From: Paenibacillus roseus
Lineage (GTDB): Bacteria; Bacillota; Bacilli; Paenibacillales; Paenibacillaceae
Length of the DNA stretch: 64,000 bases
Assembly (NCBI RefSeq): GCF_016424485.1
Contig: NZ_JAELUP010000037.1
Span: forward strand, 22,079-86,078
Direction of reading: 5' to 3'
Position numbers and translations under genes: made by a program
The notes under the pieces: generated by a model
The model's input: the letters and a program-made list of their open reading frames with translations, nothing else
What the model was told of the DNA's origin: nothing
Databases searched by the model: none
In this document: one piece after another, positions 17,255 to 26,281 of the stretch
Numbering within the stretch: position 1 is the stretch's first letter
Layout: each line of letters begins with the position of its first letter

Positions 17255-19083
17255 TCGGCCGTCCCCCTCTCCTGCAAGGTAGGAAGGGTAAAGGTGACGA
17301 TCGTACCCTCATTCCATTCCGAATCCAGCGTGATCGTCCCGCCGTGCGCCTTGATAATTTCCCGGGCAATCGAGAGGCCGAGCCCGGTTCCCCCCATGTT
17401 TCGCGAGCGGGCCTTATCCACACGATAAAACCGGTCAAAAATTCGACTCAAATCCTTCTTGGGAATGCCGATCCCCGTATCCTTCACACTGATAGAGATT
17501 GAACCGGCATCTGTCATTATGGCGGACAGCTCGATAGAACCGCCGTCCATCGTATACTTGATCGCATTGGATACAAGATTGTCCAGCACTTGGTCGATCT
17601 GATCGCGGTCCAGCCAAGCCGGCGTGATTTCCTCCGCGATCTGGACTTCGGCATGTATTGACTTTTGGCGGAGCTGGAAGGAGAAGCGATCGGCCACCTC
17701 TTCCAACATCTCCGCAATATCCGTCTCCTGCCTGCGCAGCGGCGCCTGGCTGGAATCCAGCCGCGACAGATGCAGCAGGTCAGTTACGAGCCGAATCATG
17801 CGCTCCACTTCATTGCGGATAACACCGACGAACCGCTCGCCCAGCTCCTTCTCCTGCAAAGCGCCGTCCTCCAGCGCCTCCGCATAGCTCTTGATCGTTG
17901 TCAGAGGTGTGCGCAACTCATGGGATACATTCGCCACAAACTCACGCCGCGACTGTTCCAGCTTCTCCTGCTCCGTCACATCCTGAAGCACGACGATGGT
18001 GCCTGAAGCACTCTTGTCACGGCGGTGAATCGGCGTGAATGTGACCCTCATCGTGTAGTTATGCTCATATTCCGGCTTTTCCTTGCGAATCATGATGACC
18101 TGCTCGGACAAGCCGCGAAGCTGCGCCATCCGCTCCTCGCTGAGGCCTAGCAGCTCCGTCAGCGGCACACCGTGGCCAATCTCAATATCAAGCATCTCGC
18201 GCGCTCTCCGATTCGTCACGGCAACAATGCCGTGCTCATCGGTCGCAATTACGCCATCGCTCATATTTGTGAGAATGGAGGCCAGCTTCTCCTTCTCTTC
18301 CTCAATTGCGGACAAGGCCTCTTGCAGCCTGCCCGTCATTTCGTTGAATGCTTCGCTGAGCTGCCCGATCTCGTCATCGCCGTGTACCGGCACCTGCTGA
18401 TCGAACCGCCCTTCAGCCACTTGTGTCGCATGGCGGGTCAGCCCTTTGATCGGATTCGTAATGGTATGCGCCAGCAGCACGCTCAGGATTCCGGTCAAGC
18501 CAAGCGCAATCAGCATCCCCGACATAAAGATGCCGTTGACCCGGTTGATTGTCTCGAATAGCTCGTTCATCGAGGCGACAATGTACACCGCGCCAATAAT
18601 TTTGCCCTCATAAAAGGCCGGCTTGGCCACCACCTTCTTGCGAACATTGTCTTCCCCGACCATCTCCTGCTCATTGTCCCGGATTCCCTGCAGCGCCCGA
18701 CTGACCGCCAGTGTCGTATTCTTACGCCCGACATACGATTGGTGCGACGGCACTGAAGTCGTCAACACCTTGCCGCTCGCATCCAGCACCTGAATTTCCG
18801 CCTCGTTGATGCTGAACAAAGTGCTTACAATACCTCGCAAATCCTCAAGCGTCTGCTCATCAGTTGTATTCGCATTCTGCGGAGACGGCGACAGCGTCTG
18901 CTCGACGAACTTGGTTAATATATTGGCCTGTTCATTCAAATTGTTCGTGAAGGATTCCATCAGCGATGTCTTCATCGTACTAATAAAATACACGCCGATC
19001 AGCTGCATGCCGATCAGAATCAGCAGCACGTAAATAATGATCAGCTTAACCTGTATCGTGCGGAAGATACGGGCTCCCTTCAT
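17251..19083 (-). CDS. walK: Essential cell-wall sensor histidine kinase WalK (YycG)
   Basis: A 610-residue kinase. Helices at about 13-34 and 183-207 enclose an extracellular Cache/PAS-like domain. Then come HAMP (with [14 protein letters not shown]), a cytoplasmic PAS domain, HisKA with [16 protein letters not shown] (phospho-H388), and HATPase_c with N box [18 protein letters not shown] and [10 protein letters not shown]. WalK controls autolysin and peptidoglycan-remodelling genes through WalR and is essential in most low-GC Gram-positives. It overlaps walR and walH by 4 bases on each side, a tightly coupled operon. Confidence 0.97.
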   Translation of the reverse strand: MKGARIFRTIQVKLIIIYVLLILIGMQLIGVYFISTMKTSLMESFTNNLNEQANILTKFVEQTLSPSPQNANTTDEQTLEDLRGIVSTLFSINEAEIQVLDASGKVLTTSVPSHQSYVGRKNTTLAVSRALQGIRDNEQEMVGEDNVRKKVVAKPAFYEGKIIGAVYIVASMNELFETINRVNGIFMSGMLIALGLTGILSVLLAHTITNPIKGLTRHATQVAEGRFDQQVPVHGDDEIGQLSEAFNEMTGRLQEALSAIEEEKEKLASILTNMSDGVIATDEHGIVAVTNRRAREMLDIEIGHGVPLTELLGLSEERMAQLRGLSEQVIMIRKEKPEYEHNYTMRVTFTPIHRRDKSASGTIVVLQDVTEQEKLEQSRREFVANVSHELRTPLTTIKSYAEALEDGALQEKELGERFVGVIRNEVERMIRLVTDLLHLSRLDSSQAPLRRQETDIAEMLEEVADRFSFQLRQKSIHAEVQIAEEITPAWLDRDQIDQVLDNLVSNAIKYTMDGGSIELSAIMTDAGSISISVKDTGIGIPKKDLSRIFDRFYRVDKARSRNMGGTGLGLSIAREIIKAHGGTITLDSEWNEGTIVTFTLPTLQERGTAE

Positions 19084-19838
19084 CGATAACCAAAGCCTCC
19101 CGACTTCGGATTGCGCATCAAGTACCCCAGACCTCTGCGCGTCAAAATATATTCCGGACGGCTCGGGTCATCCTCAATCTTCTCTCGCAGTCTGCGAATG
19201 GTCACATCCACTGTCCGCACATCGCCGAAGTACTCAAAGCCCCACACCGCTTGAAGCAGATGCTCCCGCGTCATCACCTTGCCGCAGTTGCGGGCCAGAT
19301 AATAAACCAACTCATATTCCCGGTGCGTCAGATCAAGCGGCTCTCCGTCCTTATATACCACATACATATCCGTATCGATAAACAGATTGAACAGCTCCAG
19401 TCCCTGACGCTCGGCCGGCCCGGTGGCTGAGGGCTGACTGTCTCCTCCTGCGGCGACAAGCTCCGCCGTCTTCTGCTGCCTGCGCAAATGCGCCTTCACC
19501 CTGGCGAGCAACTCTCGTGTACTGAACGGCTTTGTCACATAATCGTCCGCGCCCATCTCAAGGCCCAGTACCTTGTCCAGTTCCGTATCCTTGGCTGTGA
19601 GCATAATAATCGGCGTCTGCAGACGGGTTCTGATCTCGCGGCACACATCCATACCGTCCTTCACAGGCAACATCAGATCAAGCAAAATCAGGTCCGGCTC
19701 TTCCTCAAACGCCAGCTGCACCGCCGTACCGCCATCGAATGCGCAGATGACCTGGTGGCCTTCCTTTTCCAAATTAAATTTGATGATATCTGCAATCGGC
19801 TGCTCGTCATCGACAACCAATATTTTTCCACGCATCAT
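19080..19838 (-). CDS. walR: Essential response regulator WalR (YycF)
   Basis: A 252-residue OmpR-class regulator. The receiver domain has D10/D11 and phospho-acceptor D54 in [10 protein letters not shown] in VTKPFS, and a C-terminal winged helix ([19 protein letters not shown] through [20 protein letters not shown] and the wing [12 protein letters not shown]). The linker is longer than usual (residues 128-148, rich in A, G and S). It activates cell-wall hydrolase genes. Two adjacent ATG codons are possible starts, and GGGCGGTGAA precedes them. It is the first gene of the wal operon. Confidence 0.97.
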   Translation of the reverse strand: MMRGKILVVDDEQPIADIIKFNLEKEGHQVICAFDGGTAVQLAFEEEPDLILLDLMLPVKDGMDVCREIRTRLQTPIIMLTAKDTELDKVLGLEMGADDYVTKPFSTRELLARVKAHLRRQQKTAELVAAGGDSQPSATGPAERQGLELFNLFIDTDMYVVYKDGEPLDLTHREYELVYYLARNCGKVMTREHLLQAVWGFEYFGDVRTVDVTIRRLREKIEDDPSRPEYILTRRGLGYLMRNPKSGGFGYR

Positions 19839-19870
19839 TTCACCGCCCCGTCCATGCTTTGTTTCCTATT

Positions 19871-19901
19871 ATTCTAACATACCTGCCCGGCTACATCCCA
19901 A
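19871..19901 (-). promoter_or_regulatory. Promoter of the walRKHIJ operon
   Basis: On the minus strand an extended -10 (TG then TAGAAT, 19871-19876) lies 32 bases upstream of walR. The possible -35 is TTGGGA at 19896-19901 with a long 19-base spacer, so the extended -10 probably dominates. Confidence 0.5.
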
Positions 19902-19949
19902 TTAAAGTTCCTTTACAAGATTGTCGCCCGAGCATAGTCAAACGTGACC

Positions 19950-19992
19950 AAGCGTAAACGGCTTTGCCGTCCTTTGGCAAGCAAAACTTATA
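19950..19992 (+). repeat. Dispersed intergenic repeat A, copy 1
   Basis: Contains AAGCGTAAACGGCTTTGCCG followed by TCC and a GCAAAAC tail. Similar sequence occurs at 31206, 41979, 44781, 51939 and 54080, always between genes and always in this orientation. It separates the M23 peptidase terminator from the wal promoter. Confidence 0.65.
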
Positions 19993-20007
19993 AATTCTTC
20001 TATTTTC

Positions 20008-20045
20008 AAAAAAACATCCTCACCGATCATAGCCGGTGAGGATGT
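20008..20045 (-). terminator. Terminator of the M23 peptidase gene
   Basis: A perfect 12-base stem (ACATCCTCACCG and its complement, 20014-20045) is followed on the minus strand by seven T residues. Confidence 0.9.
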
Positions 20046-20106
20046 CTGATATAAAATAAGTGCTGGAATCTTCTGCTTATTATGATTCACCGCATCTTGC
20101 AGCGGT

Positions 20107-21651
20107 TTATAAATAACTAAGCGGATTTTTTGAAGCTCCGTCCTTAATGATTTCAAAATGAAGATGCGTTCCGGTCGATCTCCCTGTGTTGCCCATAACA
20201 CCGATCTGATCGCCCTTCTCCACAATGTCCCCTTGACTCACTGTATAGCTGTTCAAATGGCCATACAATGTTTTATATCCATTCTTATGGTTCAGGATGA
20301 CAACATTGCCGTATCCGCTTTTTTGTCCCGCAAATTCGACCACCGCTTCATCCGAAGCCTTGATCGTCTTGTTCCCTAAAATATCAATTCCTTTATGCTG
20401 GCGTCCCCAGCGTTGGCCAAAGGAACTGGATATCTTGGCATTGCTCACCGGCCAGGAGAACTTGCCGCTTCCTTCACCGCGAATAACTTTCGTGCCCTTC
20501 ACAATAATGGAAGGAATTGCGGCCTCGATCATTTCTTCATTTACAATCTCTTCACTCATCAAATAACCGTTTTGCTTCACGAGCTTATAAGTCACGAGCT
20601 TCTTGCCCGGCTTGCCCGGCGTTATGACCTTGGATTCACCCGCTCGCATCTCTTCATTCTTTTGTATCGTAACCGGAGGCTCAATCTTCTCCGTCTCTTT
20701 CAATTCCTCTTCTGTCTGTACCGTTACGACCGGTTGAATAACCGTCAGATCCAGCACATCCCCAACTTTGATGATGTCATCTTCAATCCATGGGTTGTTC
20801 TGATAAATGACCTGTCTGGATATATCAAACTTGGAAGCGATGCAGCCTACGCAGTCGCCTTCCTTCACTGTATATTTCGTCGGCTTGTTCGTACCATTCG
20901 TCAACCGGTTGAACAGTTCATCCTCACCGGTAATACGATCGGGCGAAATATCGATATCATCTTTGGAGACCTGCTCCACAATCTCAACCTTCTTCAATTC
21001 CTTGGACTCTACCTTGACGGCATCGCCCCCATAGGACAGAGCCTTGACCTGCAACATGTTCTTCGAGGACTTGGCAGCAGAAGCATATTGTGCCTGAATC
21101 TTCTCCAGCACGCGTTCTGCAGTGGCGTTGTCAGGCGCAATGCCGATCAGCTTGCCTTCTACCCGCACCGCTATGCCAACAGCATGCGCCTTAACAAGCC
21201 CGCTCAGTTTCTGAAGGGTCTCTTCGCTGTTCGGAACCGCCTTGAAGCCGCTAGCTTCCGCATACTCCAGCTTGCCCGCTTCCAATACCATCCGAATACC
21301 CGGATTTGTTTCCTCTATCTGCTGCTGCTTCTCGGCCAGCAGCCCCTCTACCTGACTGGGATGGCTAATCGTTCCGAGCTCTTGTCCGTCTCTATATACA
21401 TGGTAGTAATCCACTGTATTCGCTGATAAATATTGCTGCGTGCCAAAGCCGGCGACAGCCAGTAAGGCTAGTGCGCTTCCGGCAATAATGTAAGGCCTTC
21501 TGCCCCGTGATACGGTAAGCGGCCTTGAAGCGGACGTGCTGCCCGCAGTCTTGCTCTTCATATTTATTCGATTGAATCCTAGCTTGCGAAAGGCGGTGTG
21601 CAACCATTGTCCTACTTTCCGCAATGGATTCTTATCCCTGAAAACGGTCAT
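20107..21651 (-). CDS. Membrane-anchored M23 peptidase with LysM and G5 domains
   Basis: A 514-residue cell-wall protein. A cytoplasmic N-terminus and a single membrane helix (about residues 55-75) are followed by an extracellular region. In order these are a mixed alpha/beta segment, a LysM domain (TKYTVKEGDCVGCIASKF), a G5 domain (about 320-395) and a C-terminal M23 domain with zinc ligands H419, D423, H496 and H498 (HKGID and HLHFE). All ligands are present, so it may be an active endopeptidase that cuts peptidoglycan cross-links. The ATG at 21651 was chosen because GAAGGAG lies 7 bases upstream; the frame extends 13 codons further. Its position next to walRK is suggestive, since WalR controls such hydrolases. 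Confidence 0.9.
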   Translation of the reverse strand: MTVFRDKNPLRKVGQWLHTAFRKLGFNRINMKSKTAGSTSASRPLTVSRGRRPYIIAGSALALLAVAGFGTQQYLSANTVDYYHVYRDGQELGTISHPSQVEGLLAEKQQQIEETNPGIRMVLEAGKLEYAEASGFKAVPNSEETLQKLSGLVKAHAVGIAVRVEGKLIGIAPDNATAERVLEKIQAQYASAAKSSKNMLQVKALSYGGDAVKVESKELKKVEIVEQVSKDDIDISPDRITGEDELFNRLTNGTNKPTKYTVKEGDCVGCIASKFDISRQVIYQNNPWIEDDIIKVGDVLDLTVIQPVVTVQTEEELKETEKIEPPVTIQKNEEMRAGESKVITPGKPGKKLVTYKLVKQNGYLMSEEIVNEEMIEAAIPSIIVKGTKVIRGEGSGKFSWPVSNAKISSSFGQRWGRQHKGIDILGNKTIKASDEAVVEFAGQKSGYGNVVILNHKNGYKTLYGHLNSYTVSQGDIVEKGDQIGVMGNTGRSTGTHLHFEIIKDGASKNPLSYL

Positions 21652-21794
21652 GATCTGCTCCTTCTCTACGCATTCTCTAGTAAAGTACAAAGATTCGACA
21701 AAATCAATAGGTTAAAATCACCAAATTGTCACCCTGTGCTCTACTTTATCACATGCCAAAGAAGATGTTCAACCGAATCAGGAATATTGAAAGA

Positions 21795-22709
21795 TTAATA
21801 TTTTTTTAGAATTTTCATTAAAGCCTGATATTCTTCATTGTTCAAATGCTGCGCAACGACCTGCTGAAGCTCCTGAAGTTCGCTCTCCGTAAGGCCATCC
21901 TCCATATAGGCGGATATCTTCTGCCAGGCTTCCTGAGGCAACTTATCAATTAATAAAGCAAACATCTTTTGCCGATCCTCTGTACTGATTTGCCCCTTCG
22001 TACTCGTAAGCTGGTCGGACGACATGACCAGCGGGTCCGAACCTTCGCTCCATATTTCGGATGATGGCCCGCCCCCCGCTCCGGGTTCGCTGCCGGATGA
22101 TCCAATAGGCGAATTGGCCTTCGGGCCAATGCCGCCGCCAACTTCAACGGACAACGGAGGGGAATTTTCCTCCACATTCTCCCTGGAAGCTCCAGAAGCT
22201 TGGTCTGATTCCAAGTTTCCGCTTGCCTGCTCTTCTCCCTCCGACGCATTTGCTCCGCTTGATACACCTCCCGGCCCGCTTGCACTCCCGGCCCCATTTG
22301 GCTCGCCCGGTTGCCCGTCGCTTCCCGTACTGCCTTTGTTCTCGTTCACCGACCCGTTCCAAGCCCCTGTCCCTTGCTCTGATTCCGCACCACCGGAACT
22401 TGTATCGGTCCCTTGGCCAGTTATATCGCCAGTGGCTATGATCGGACCCTCTGACGCCGAGGCTCCGATTTCCTTGGACCCGCCCGAAGACGAGCCCCAG
22501 AAGCTTTTCCATACTCCTGACAAAGCGATTGGCTGTACTTCAATCGGCAGGTTGTACTGCTTCACCAGGTTTTGTACGTGGCTGTTTATAATAAAGCCCG
22601 TTGTCCAAACGGACAGCGCACTGACCAGCAGCGCCGCAGCAGCCCACTTGCCAACCCATCCTGCAATCCTCCACATCTGCATCTGCATCCATCCTTTCCA
22701 TTTGCCCAT
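21795..22709 (-). CDS. Membrane-anchored protein with a long glycine/serine-rich linker, unknown function
   Basis: A 304-residue protein that I cannot assign to a family. A positively charged, tryptophan-rich N-terminus and one membrane helix (about 22-41) lead to a low-complexity region (about 72-230) dominated by G, S, E, A and P. The last 65 residues form a compact helical domain (QKMFALLIDKLPQEAWQKI, then ELQELQQVVAQHLNNEEYQA). The C-terminal part is likely the functional head, held away from the membrane by the linker. RBS AAGGAG precedes the ATG. It lies between purA and the M23 peptidase gene, both on the same strand. Confidence 0.75.
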   Translation of the reverse strand: MGKWKGWMQMQMWRIAGWVGKWAAAALLVSALSVWTTGFIINSHVQNLVKQYNLPIEVQPIALSGVWKSFWGSSSGGSKEIGASASEGPIIATGDITGQGTDTSSGGAESEQGTGAWNGSVNENKGSTGSDGQPGEPNGAGSASGPGGVSSGANASEGEEQASGNLESDQASGASRENVEENSPPLSVEVGGGIGPKANSPIGSSGSEPGAGGGPSSEIWSEGSDPLVMSSDQLTSTKGQISTEDRQKMFALLIDKLPQEAWQKISAYMEDGLTESELQELQQVVAQHLNNEEYQALMKILKKY

Positions 22710-22804
22710 GCCCTATTCTCCTTCAGCCTTGATCTTTGGGATTCCTGACTGCTGTCTTTACTAGCATTATGGGCAATCCGGCGCTGCGCCAACCGTACCG
22801 AAAC

Positions 22805-22864
22805 GAAAAAACAGCCTCTCCAGCTTCACAAGGGGCTGACCCCAATGAAGCCGAAAAGGCTGTT
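22805..22864 (-). terminator. Terminator of purA
   Basis: On the minus strand AACAGCCT and AGGCTGTT close a long stem-loop with an inner GGCTTCA/TGAAGC pairing, followed by a T run, directly after the purA stop. Confidence 0.8.
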
Positions 22865-22876
22865 GGTTAATAGGTT

Positions 22877-24163
22877 TTATTCATAGATAGCAATTACAGG
22901 ATTGGTCTGTTCGCGATTGCGTCCAACGGAGAAGATTGCAATCGGAATGCCTGTCAGCTCGGATACACGCTGTACATAACGCTGAGTCGTCTCCGGGAGA
23001 TCTTCAAGCTTCTTCGAATTCGAGATATCCTCGCTCCAACCCGGCATCTCCTCGTATACCGCTTCACACTCGGCCAACATTTTCAGGCTGGCAGGATAGT
23101 GTTGGATTACTTCGCCGCGGTACTTGTAGCCGGTGCAGATTTTCACAGTCTCAAGTCCAGTCAGAACGTCCAGAGAATTCAGGGACAGGCCAGTAATCCC
23201 GCTCACGCGGCGCGCATGGCGCACAACAACGCTGTCGAACCAGCCGACGCGACGCGGACGTCCGGTTACCGTGCCATACTCATGGCCAGTCTCGCGGATT
23301 TGGTCGCCAATCGCATTATGCAGTTCAGTAGGGAAAGGTCCATCGCCGACACGGGTTGTGTAAGCCTTCGCTACGCCGATAATCTGCTGAATTTTGGACG
23401 GTCCCACACCGGAACCGATGCATACGCCCCCCGCAGTCGGGTTGGACGAAGTTACGAACGGATAGGTTCCCTGGTCGATGTCCAGCATAACGCCTTGCGC
23501 GCCCTCGAACAAAATATGCTTGCCCTCATCGATTGCATCATTCAAAACAACCGATGTATCGGTAACGTAAGGGCGAAGCTTCTCTGCATAGCCCAGGTAC
23601 TCTTGAATGATGGAATCCGCATCTACCGGCTCCCCGCCGTATACTTGCTGGATCACCTGATTTTTCTCGCCAACGAGATGACGGACCTTCGTTTCGAACT
23701 CCTCCGCGTCCATCAGATCGGCAATCCGAATGCCCGCTCTTGCCGCTTTGTCCATATAGCAAGGTCCGATCCCCTTGCGAGTCGTTCCGATCTTGTTATC
23801 ACCCTTACGATCCTCTTCCAGACCATCCAGAATCATATGATACGGCATGATTACATGCGCGCGGTCGCTGATTTTCAGGTTGGAGCTGGAAAATCCGTTA
23901 TCATGAATATATTGAATTTCATCAATTAGTGCTGCCGGGTTGATTACCATTCCGTTACCGATGACGCAAACCTTGTCATCGTTGAAGATACCGGACGGAA
24001 TCATGGTCAGCTTATATTTTTTATTGCCAATAAGAATGGTGTGGCCAGCGTTGTTTCCGCCTTGATAACGAGCGACGACGTCGGCGCCATCTGCCAAATA
24101 ATCCGTGATTTTGCCTTTACCTTCGTCTCCCCATTGCGTTCCGACAACAACAACTGTTGACAT
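22877..24163 (-). CDS. purA: Adenylosuccinate synthetase
   Basis: A 428-residue enzyme that joins IMP and aspartate with GTP, the first committed step to AMP. The P-loop-like [14 protein letters not shown], the IMP-site NNAGHT, and VGDGPFPTE are all present, as are [19 protein letters not shown] and [13 protein letters not shown]. The second ATG (24163) gives the family N-terminus MSTVVVVG and has GGGGG 7 bases before it; the first ATG is at 24169. It is monocistronic, with its own promoter and terminator. Confidence 0.96.
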   Translation of the reverse strand: MSTVVVVGTQWGDEGKGKITDYLADGADVVARYQGGNNAGHTILIGNKKYKLTMIPSGIFNDDKVCVIGNGMVINPAALIDEIQYIHDNGFSSSNLKISDRAHVIMPYHMILDGLEEDRKGDNKIGTTRKGIGPCYMDKAARAGIRIADLMDAEEFETKVRHLVGEKNQVIQQVYGGEPVDADSIIQEYLGYAEKLRPYVTDTSVVLNDAIDEGKHILFEGAQGVMLDIDQGTYPFVTSSNPTAGGVCIGSGVGPSKIQQIIGVAKAYTTRVGDGPFPTELHNAIGDQIRETGHEYGTVTGRPRRVGWFDSVVVRHARRVSGITGLSLNSLDVLTGLETVKICTGYKYRGEVIQHYPASLKMLAECEAVYEEMPGWSEDISNSKKLEDLPETTQRYVQRVSELTGIPIAIFSVGRNREQTNPVIAIYE

Positions 24164-24371
24164 TCCCATACCCCCGATTCAGATGTAAAACAATAATTAG
24201 CGATTCAACTTTTTAGTTATAAAAACTCATATCCGTCTGTCTGCGTGATTGCAAGCAGAAATGGCTGCCTGGGCCTCAAACCCGGCAGTGAACAATAGCG
24301 CGCAGACAAAGATTGCTCTTCCCGGGAGCGCCCGACATATCAACACTGCATCTCGATAAAGCAGCACTATA

Positions 24372-24400
24372 AGTGTAGCAGTATGAAAATTCAATGTCAA
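24372..24400 (-). promoter_or_regulatory. purA promoter with a leader of about 200 bases
   Basis: TTGACA (24395-24400), a 17-base spacer and TACACT (24372-24377) on the minus strand form a near-consensus sigma-A promoter. Transcription from it leaves about 200 untranslated bases before purA (24164-24365). I see hairpins there but no recognisable purine riboswitch. Confidence 0.8.
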
Positions 24401-24401
24401 C

Positions 24402-24440
24402 AAAAAACGAACAATAATAAGGGAAGCCCTATTATTGTTC
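24402..24440 (-). terminator. Terminator of the yybS-gdpP-rplI-dnaC operon
   Basis: GAACAATAATAGGG pairs with its complement over 14 bases, and TTTTTT follows on the minus strand, 11 bases after the dnaC stop and directly before the purA promoter. Confidence 0.92.
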
Positions 24441-24450
24441 GTAACCTCAC

Positions 24451-25812
24451 TCATGAAGCAGCCCCAGGCTCCTGATGCGTCCGGTCGAGCGACACGAATT
24501 TATTATAATTTTTCAAAAACGCCAGTTCGACCGTTCCGACCGGGCCATTCCGCTGCTTGGCGATGATAATCTCGATAATATTCTTCTTCTCGGTCTCCTT
24601 GTCATAGTAATCGTCTCTATAAAGAAACGCTACAATATCGGCATCCTGCTCGATCGAACCGGATTCCCTCAGGTCGGACATCATCGGACGCTTGTCCTGC
24701 CGCTGCTCAACACCCCGGCTGAGCTGAGACAATGCAATGACCGGAACCTCCAGTTCCCTGGCGATATGCTTGAGCGTACGAGAAATCTCCGATACTTCCT
24801 GCTGCCGGTTCTCCCCAGCCTTGCCGCGGCCCTGAATAAGCTGAAGGTAGTCAATCAGAATCATGCCAAGCCCCTTCTCCTTCTTCAGCCTCCGGCACTT
24901 GGCCCGGATTTCCGCGACCGTAATCCCCGGCGTATCATCAATGTAGATTTCCGCTTCCGACAGGGAGCCGATCGCCATCGTCAGCTTCTCCCAGTCGTCC
25001 CCTTCCAGGTAGCCAGTTCGCATTCTGCTCGCATCTACATTGGATTCGGCGCAGATCATCCGCTGCACGAGCTGCCCCGCAGACATCTCGAGACTGAATA
25101 TGGCAACAGTCTCTCTCGCGCGCACACCGACATTTTGAGCGATGTTCAGGGCAAAGGCCGTCTTTCCCACGGACGGACGGGCAGCTACAATAATCAGGTC
25201 GCTGCGCTGAAAGCCCGAGGTCATTTTGTCGAGGTCGGTAAAGCCCGACGGTATGCCTGTCGCTCCGCCTTTATTGGAATAAAGATGCTCTACCCGCTCG
25301 AAGACCTCCATCAGCACATCCCGAATGGAGATGAACCCGCTGCTTGCTCGCCGGTTGGAGATCTCCATAATCTTCTGCTCGGCTTCGCTGAGCAGCATCC
25401 CGATATCATCCGAACCCGCGTATCCGTTCGTTACAATCTGCGTCGCTGTGCGAATCAGCTTGCGGTACATCGCTTTTTCTTCGACGATCTGAGCGTAGTA
25501 GTCCACATTCGCTGCGGTCGGCATACTGCCGACAAGCTTGGCCAGGTAACTGACGCCGCCAATCTCCTCCAACTGCTGCTTGTCCTGCAAGCTTGCAGTC
25601 AGCGTAACCAGATCGATCGGCTGATTCGCTTCACCCAGATCAACCATCACTTCAAATATCATTTGATGAGCCGTGCTGTAAAAATCCTCGCTGCGAATGC
25701 GCTCCATCGCTGCAATCAAGGCCTCGCTCTGCAACAAAACAGAGCCGAGCACAGCTTGCTCGGCTTCCAGATTTTGCGGCGGTACTCTCTCAAACATCAG
25801 ATCCGGGTCCAT
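24451..25812 (-). CDS. dnaC: Replicative DNA helicase (DnaB family, dnaC in Bacillus)
   Basis: A 453-residue hexameric helicase that unwinds DNA at the replication fork. The N-terminal DnaB domain (PPQNLEAEQAVLGSVLLQ) binds primase; the RecA-like C-terminal domain carries Walker A ARPSVGKTAFAL, Walker B MILIDYLQL, LSQLSRGVEQR and DLRESGSIEQDAD. Length is typical and no intein is present. AAGGAG lies 8 bases before the ATG. It is the last gene of the operon with yybS, gdpP and rplI. Confidence 0.97.
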   Translation of the reverse strand: MDPDLMFERVPPQNLEAEQAVLGSVLLQSEALIAAMERIRSEDFYSTAHQMIFEVMVDLGEANQPIDLVTLTASLQDKQQLEEIGGVSYLAKLVGSMPTAANVDYYAQIVEEKAMYRKLIRTATQIVTNGYAGSDDIGMLLSEAEQKIMEISNRRASSGFISIRDVLMEVFERVEHLYSNKGGATGIPSGFTDLDKMTSGFQRSDLIIVAARPSVGKTAFALNIAQNVGVRARETVAIFSLEMSAGQLVQRMICAESNVDASRMRTGYLEGDDWEKLTMAIGSLSEAEIYIDDTPGITVAEIRAKCRRLKKEKGLGMILIDYLQLIQGRGKAGENRQQEVSEISRTLKHIARELEVPVIALSQLSRGVEQRQDKRPMMSDLRESGSIEQDADIVAFLYRDDYYDKETEKKNIIEIIIAKQRNGPVGTVELAFLKNYNKFVSLDRTHQEPGAAS

Positions 25813-25837
25813 CGTTCCAGCTCCTTACCCGTGTTCA

Positions 25838-26281
25838 TTATTCTTCGACAGCGTGTACACTGACCTTCGCTTTCACCTCAGGGTGCAGTTTGATTACGAC
25901 CTGGGTCACACCCAATGCACGAATCGGCTCATCCATCTCAATTTTGCGCTTGTCAATCTTGACTCCTAGGGACGCCAGCGTCTCTGCTACCTGCTTGCTT
26001 GTAATCGCTCCGAACAATCTTCCGCCTTCGCCGGCTTTGGTTTTAATAAGGACCTTCATCTCACCAAGCTTGACCGCCAGCTTCCCAGCATCCTCTTTCT
26101 CCTTCTCCTTGCGCTTCACTTCCGCAGCATTCTGCACCTCAAGCGTCTTCAAGTTGCCGTCGGAAGCCAGCTTGACGAGATTTTTCGGCAGCAGAAAATT
26201 ACGCGCATACCCTTCTGATACTTCCTTCACTTCACCCTTCTTGCCTTGACCCTTTACATCTTGCAGAAAAATGACTCTCAT
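25838..26281 (-). CDS. rplI: 50S ribosomal protein bL9
   Basis: A 147-residue ribosomal protein with the classic N-terminal globular domain ([20 protein letters not shown] and [14 protein letters not shown]), a long connecting helix rich in K and E, and a C-terminal rRNA-binding domain ([18 protein letters not shown]). The ATG at 26281 overlaps the gdpP stop by 4 bases, so translation is coupled to gdpP. A longer frame upstream would add 25 residues foreign to the family. Confidence 0.97.
   Translation of the reverse strand: MRVIFLQDVKGQGKKGEVKEVSEGYARNFLLPKNLVKLASDGNLKTLEVQNAAEVKRKEKEKEDAGKLAVKLGEMKVLIKTKAGEGGRLFGAITSKQVAETLASLGVKIDKRKIEMDEPIRALGVTQVVIKLHPEVKAKVSVHAVEE

Noticed and set aside
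20395..21426. Long + strand open frame of 343 codons
   Set aside because: It lies wholly antisense to the M23 peptidase gene, has no RBS and reads as low-similarity basic/hydrophobic sequence typical of a shadow frame.
22024..22764. + strand open frame of 246 codons rich in S and P
   Set aside because: By-product of the glycine/serine-rich linker of the minus-strand gene.
24227..24454. Minus-strand 75-codon frame between dnaC and purA
   Set aside because: It contains the dnaC terminator and the purA promoter, so it is non-coding.
24475..25863. + strand open frame of 462 codons
   Set aside because: Antisense to the dnaC helicase gene, whose motifs are all intact; rich in R, H and L as shadow frames of GC-biased genes are.
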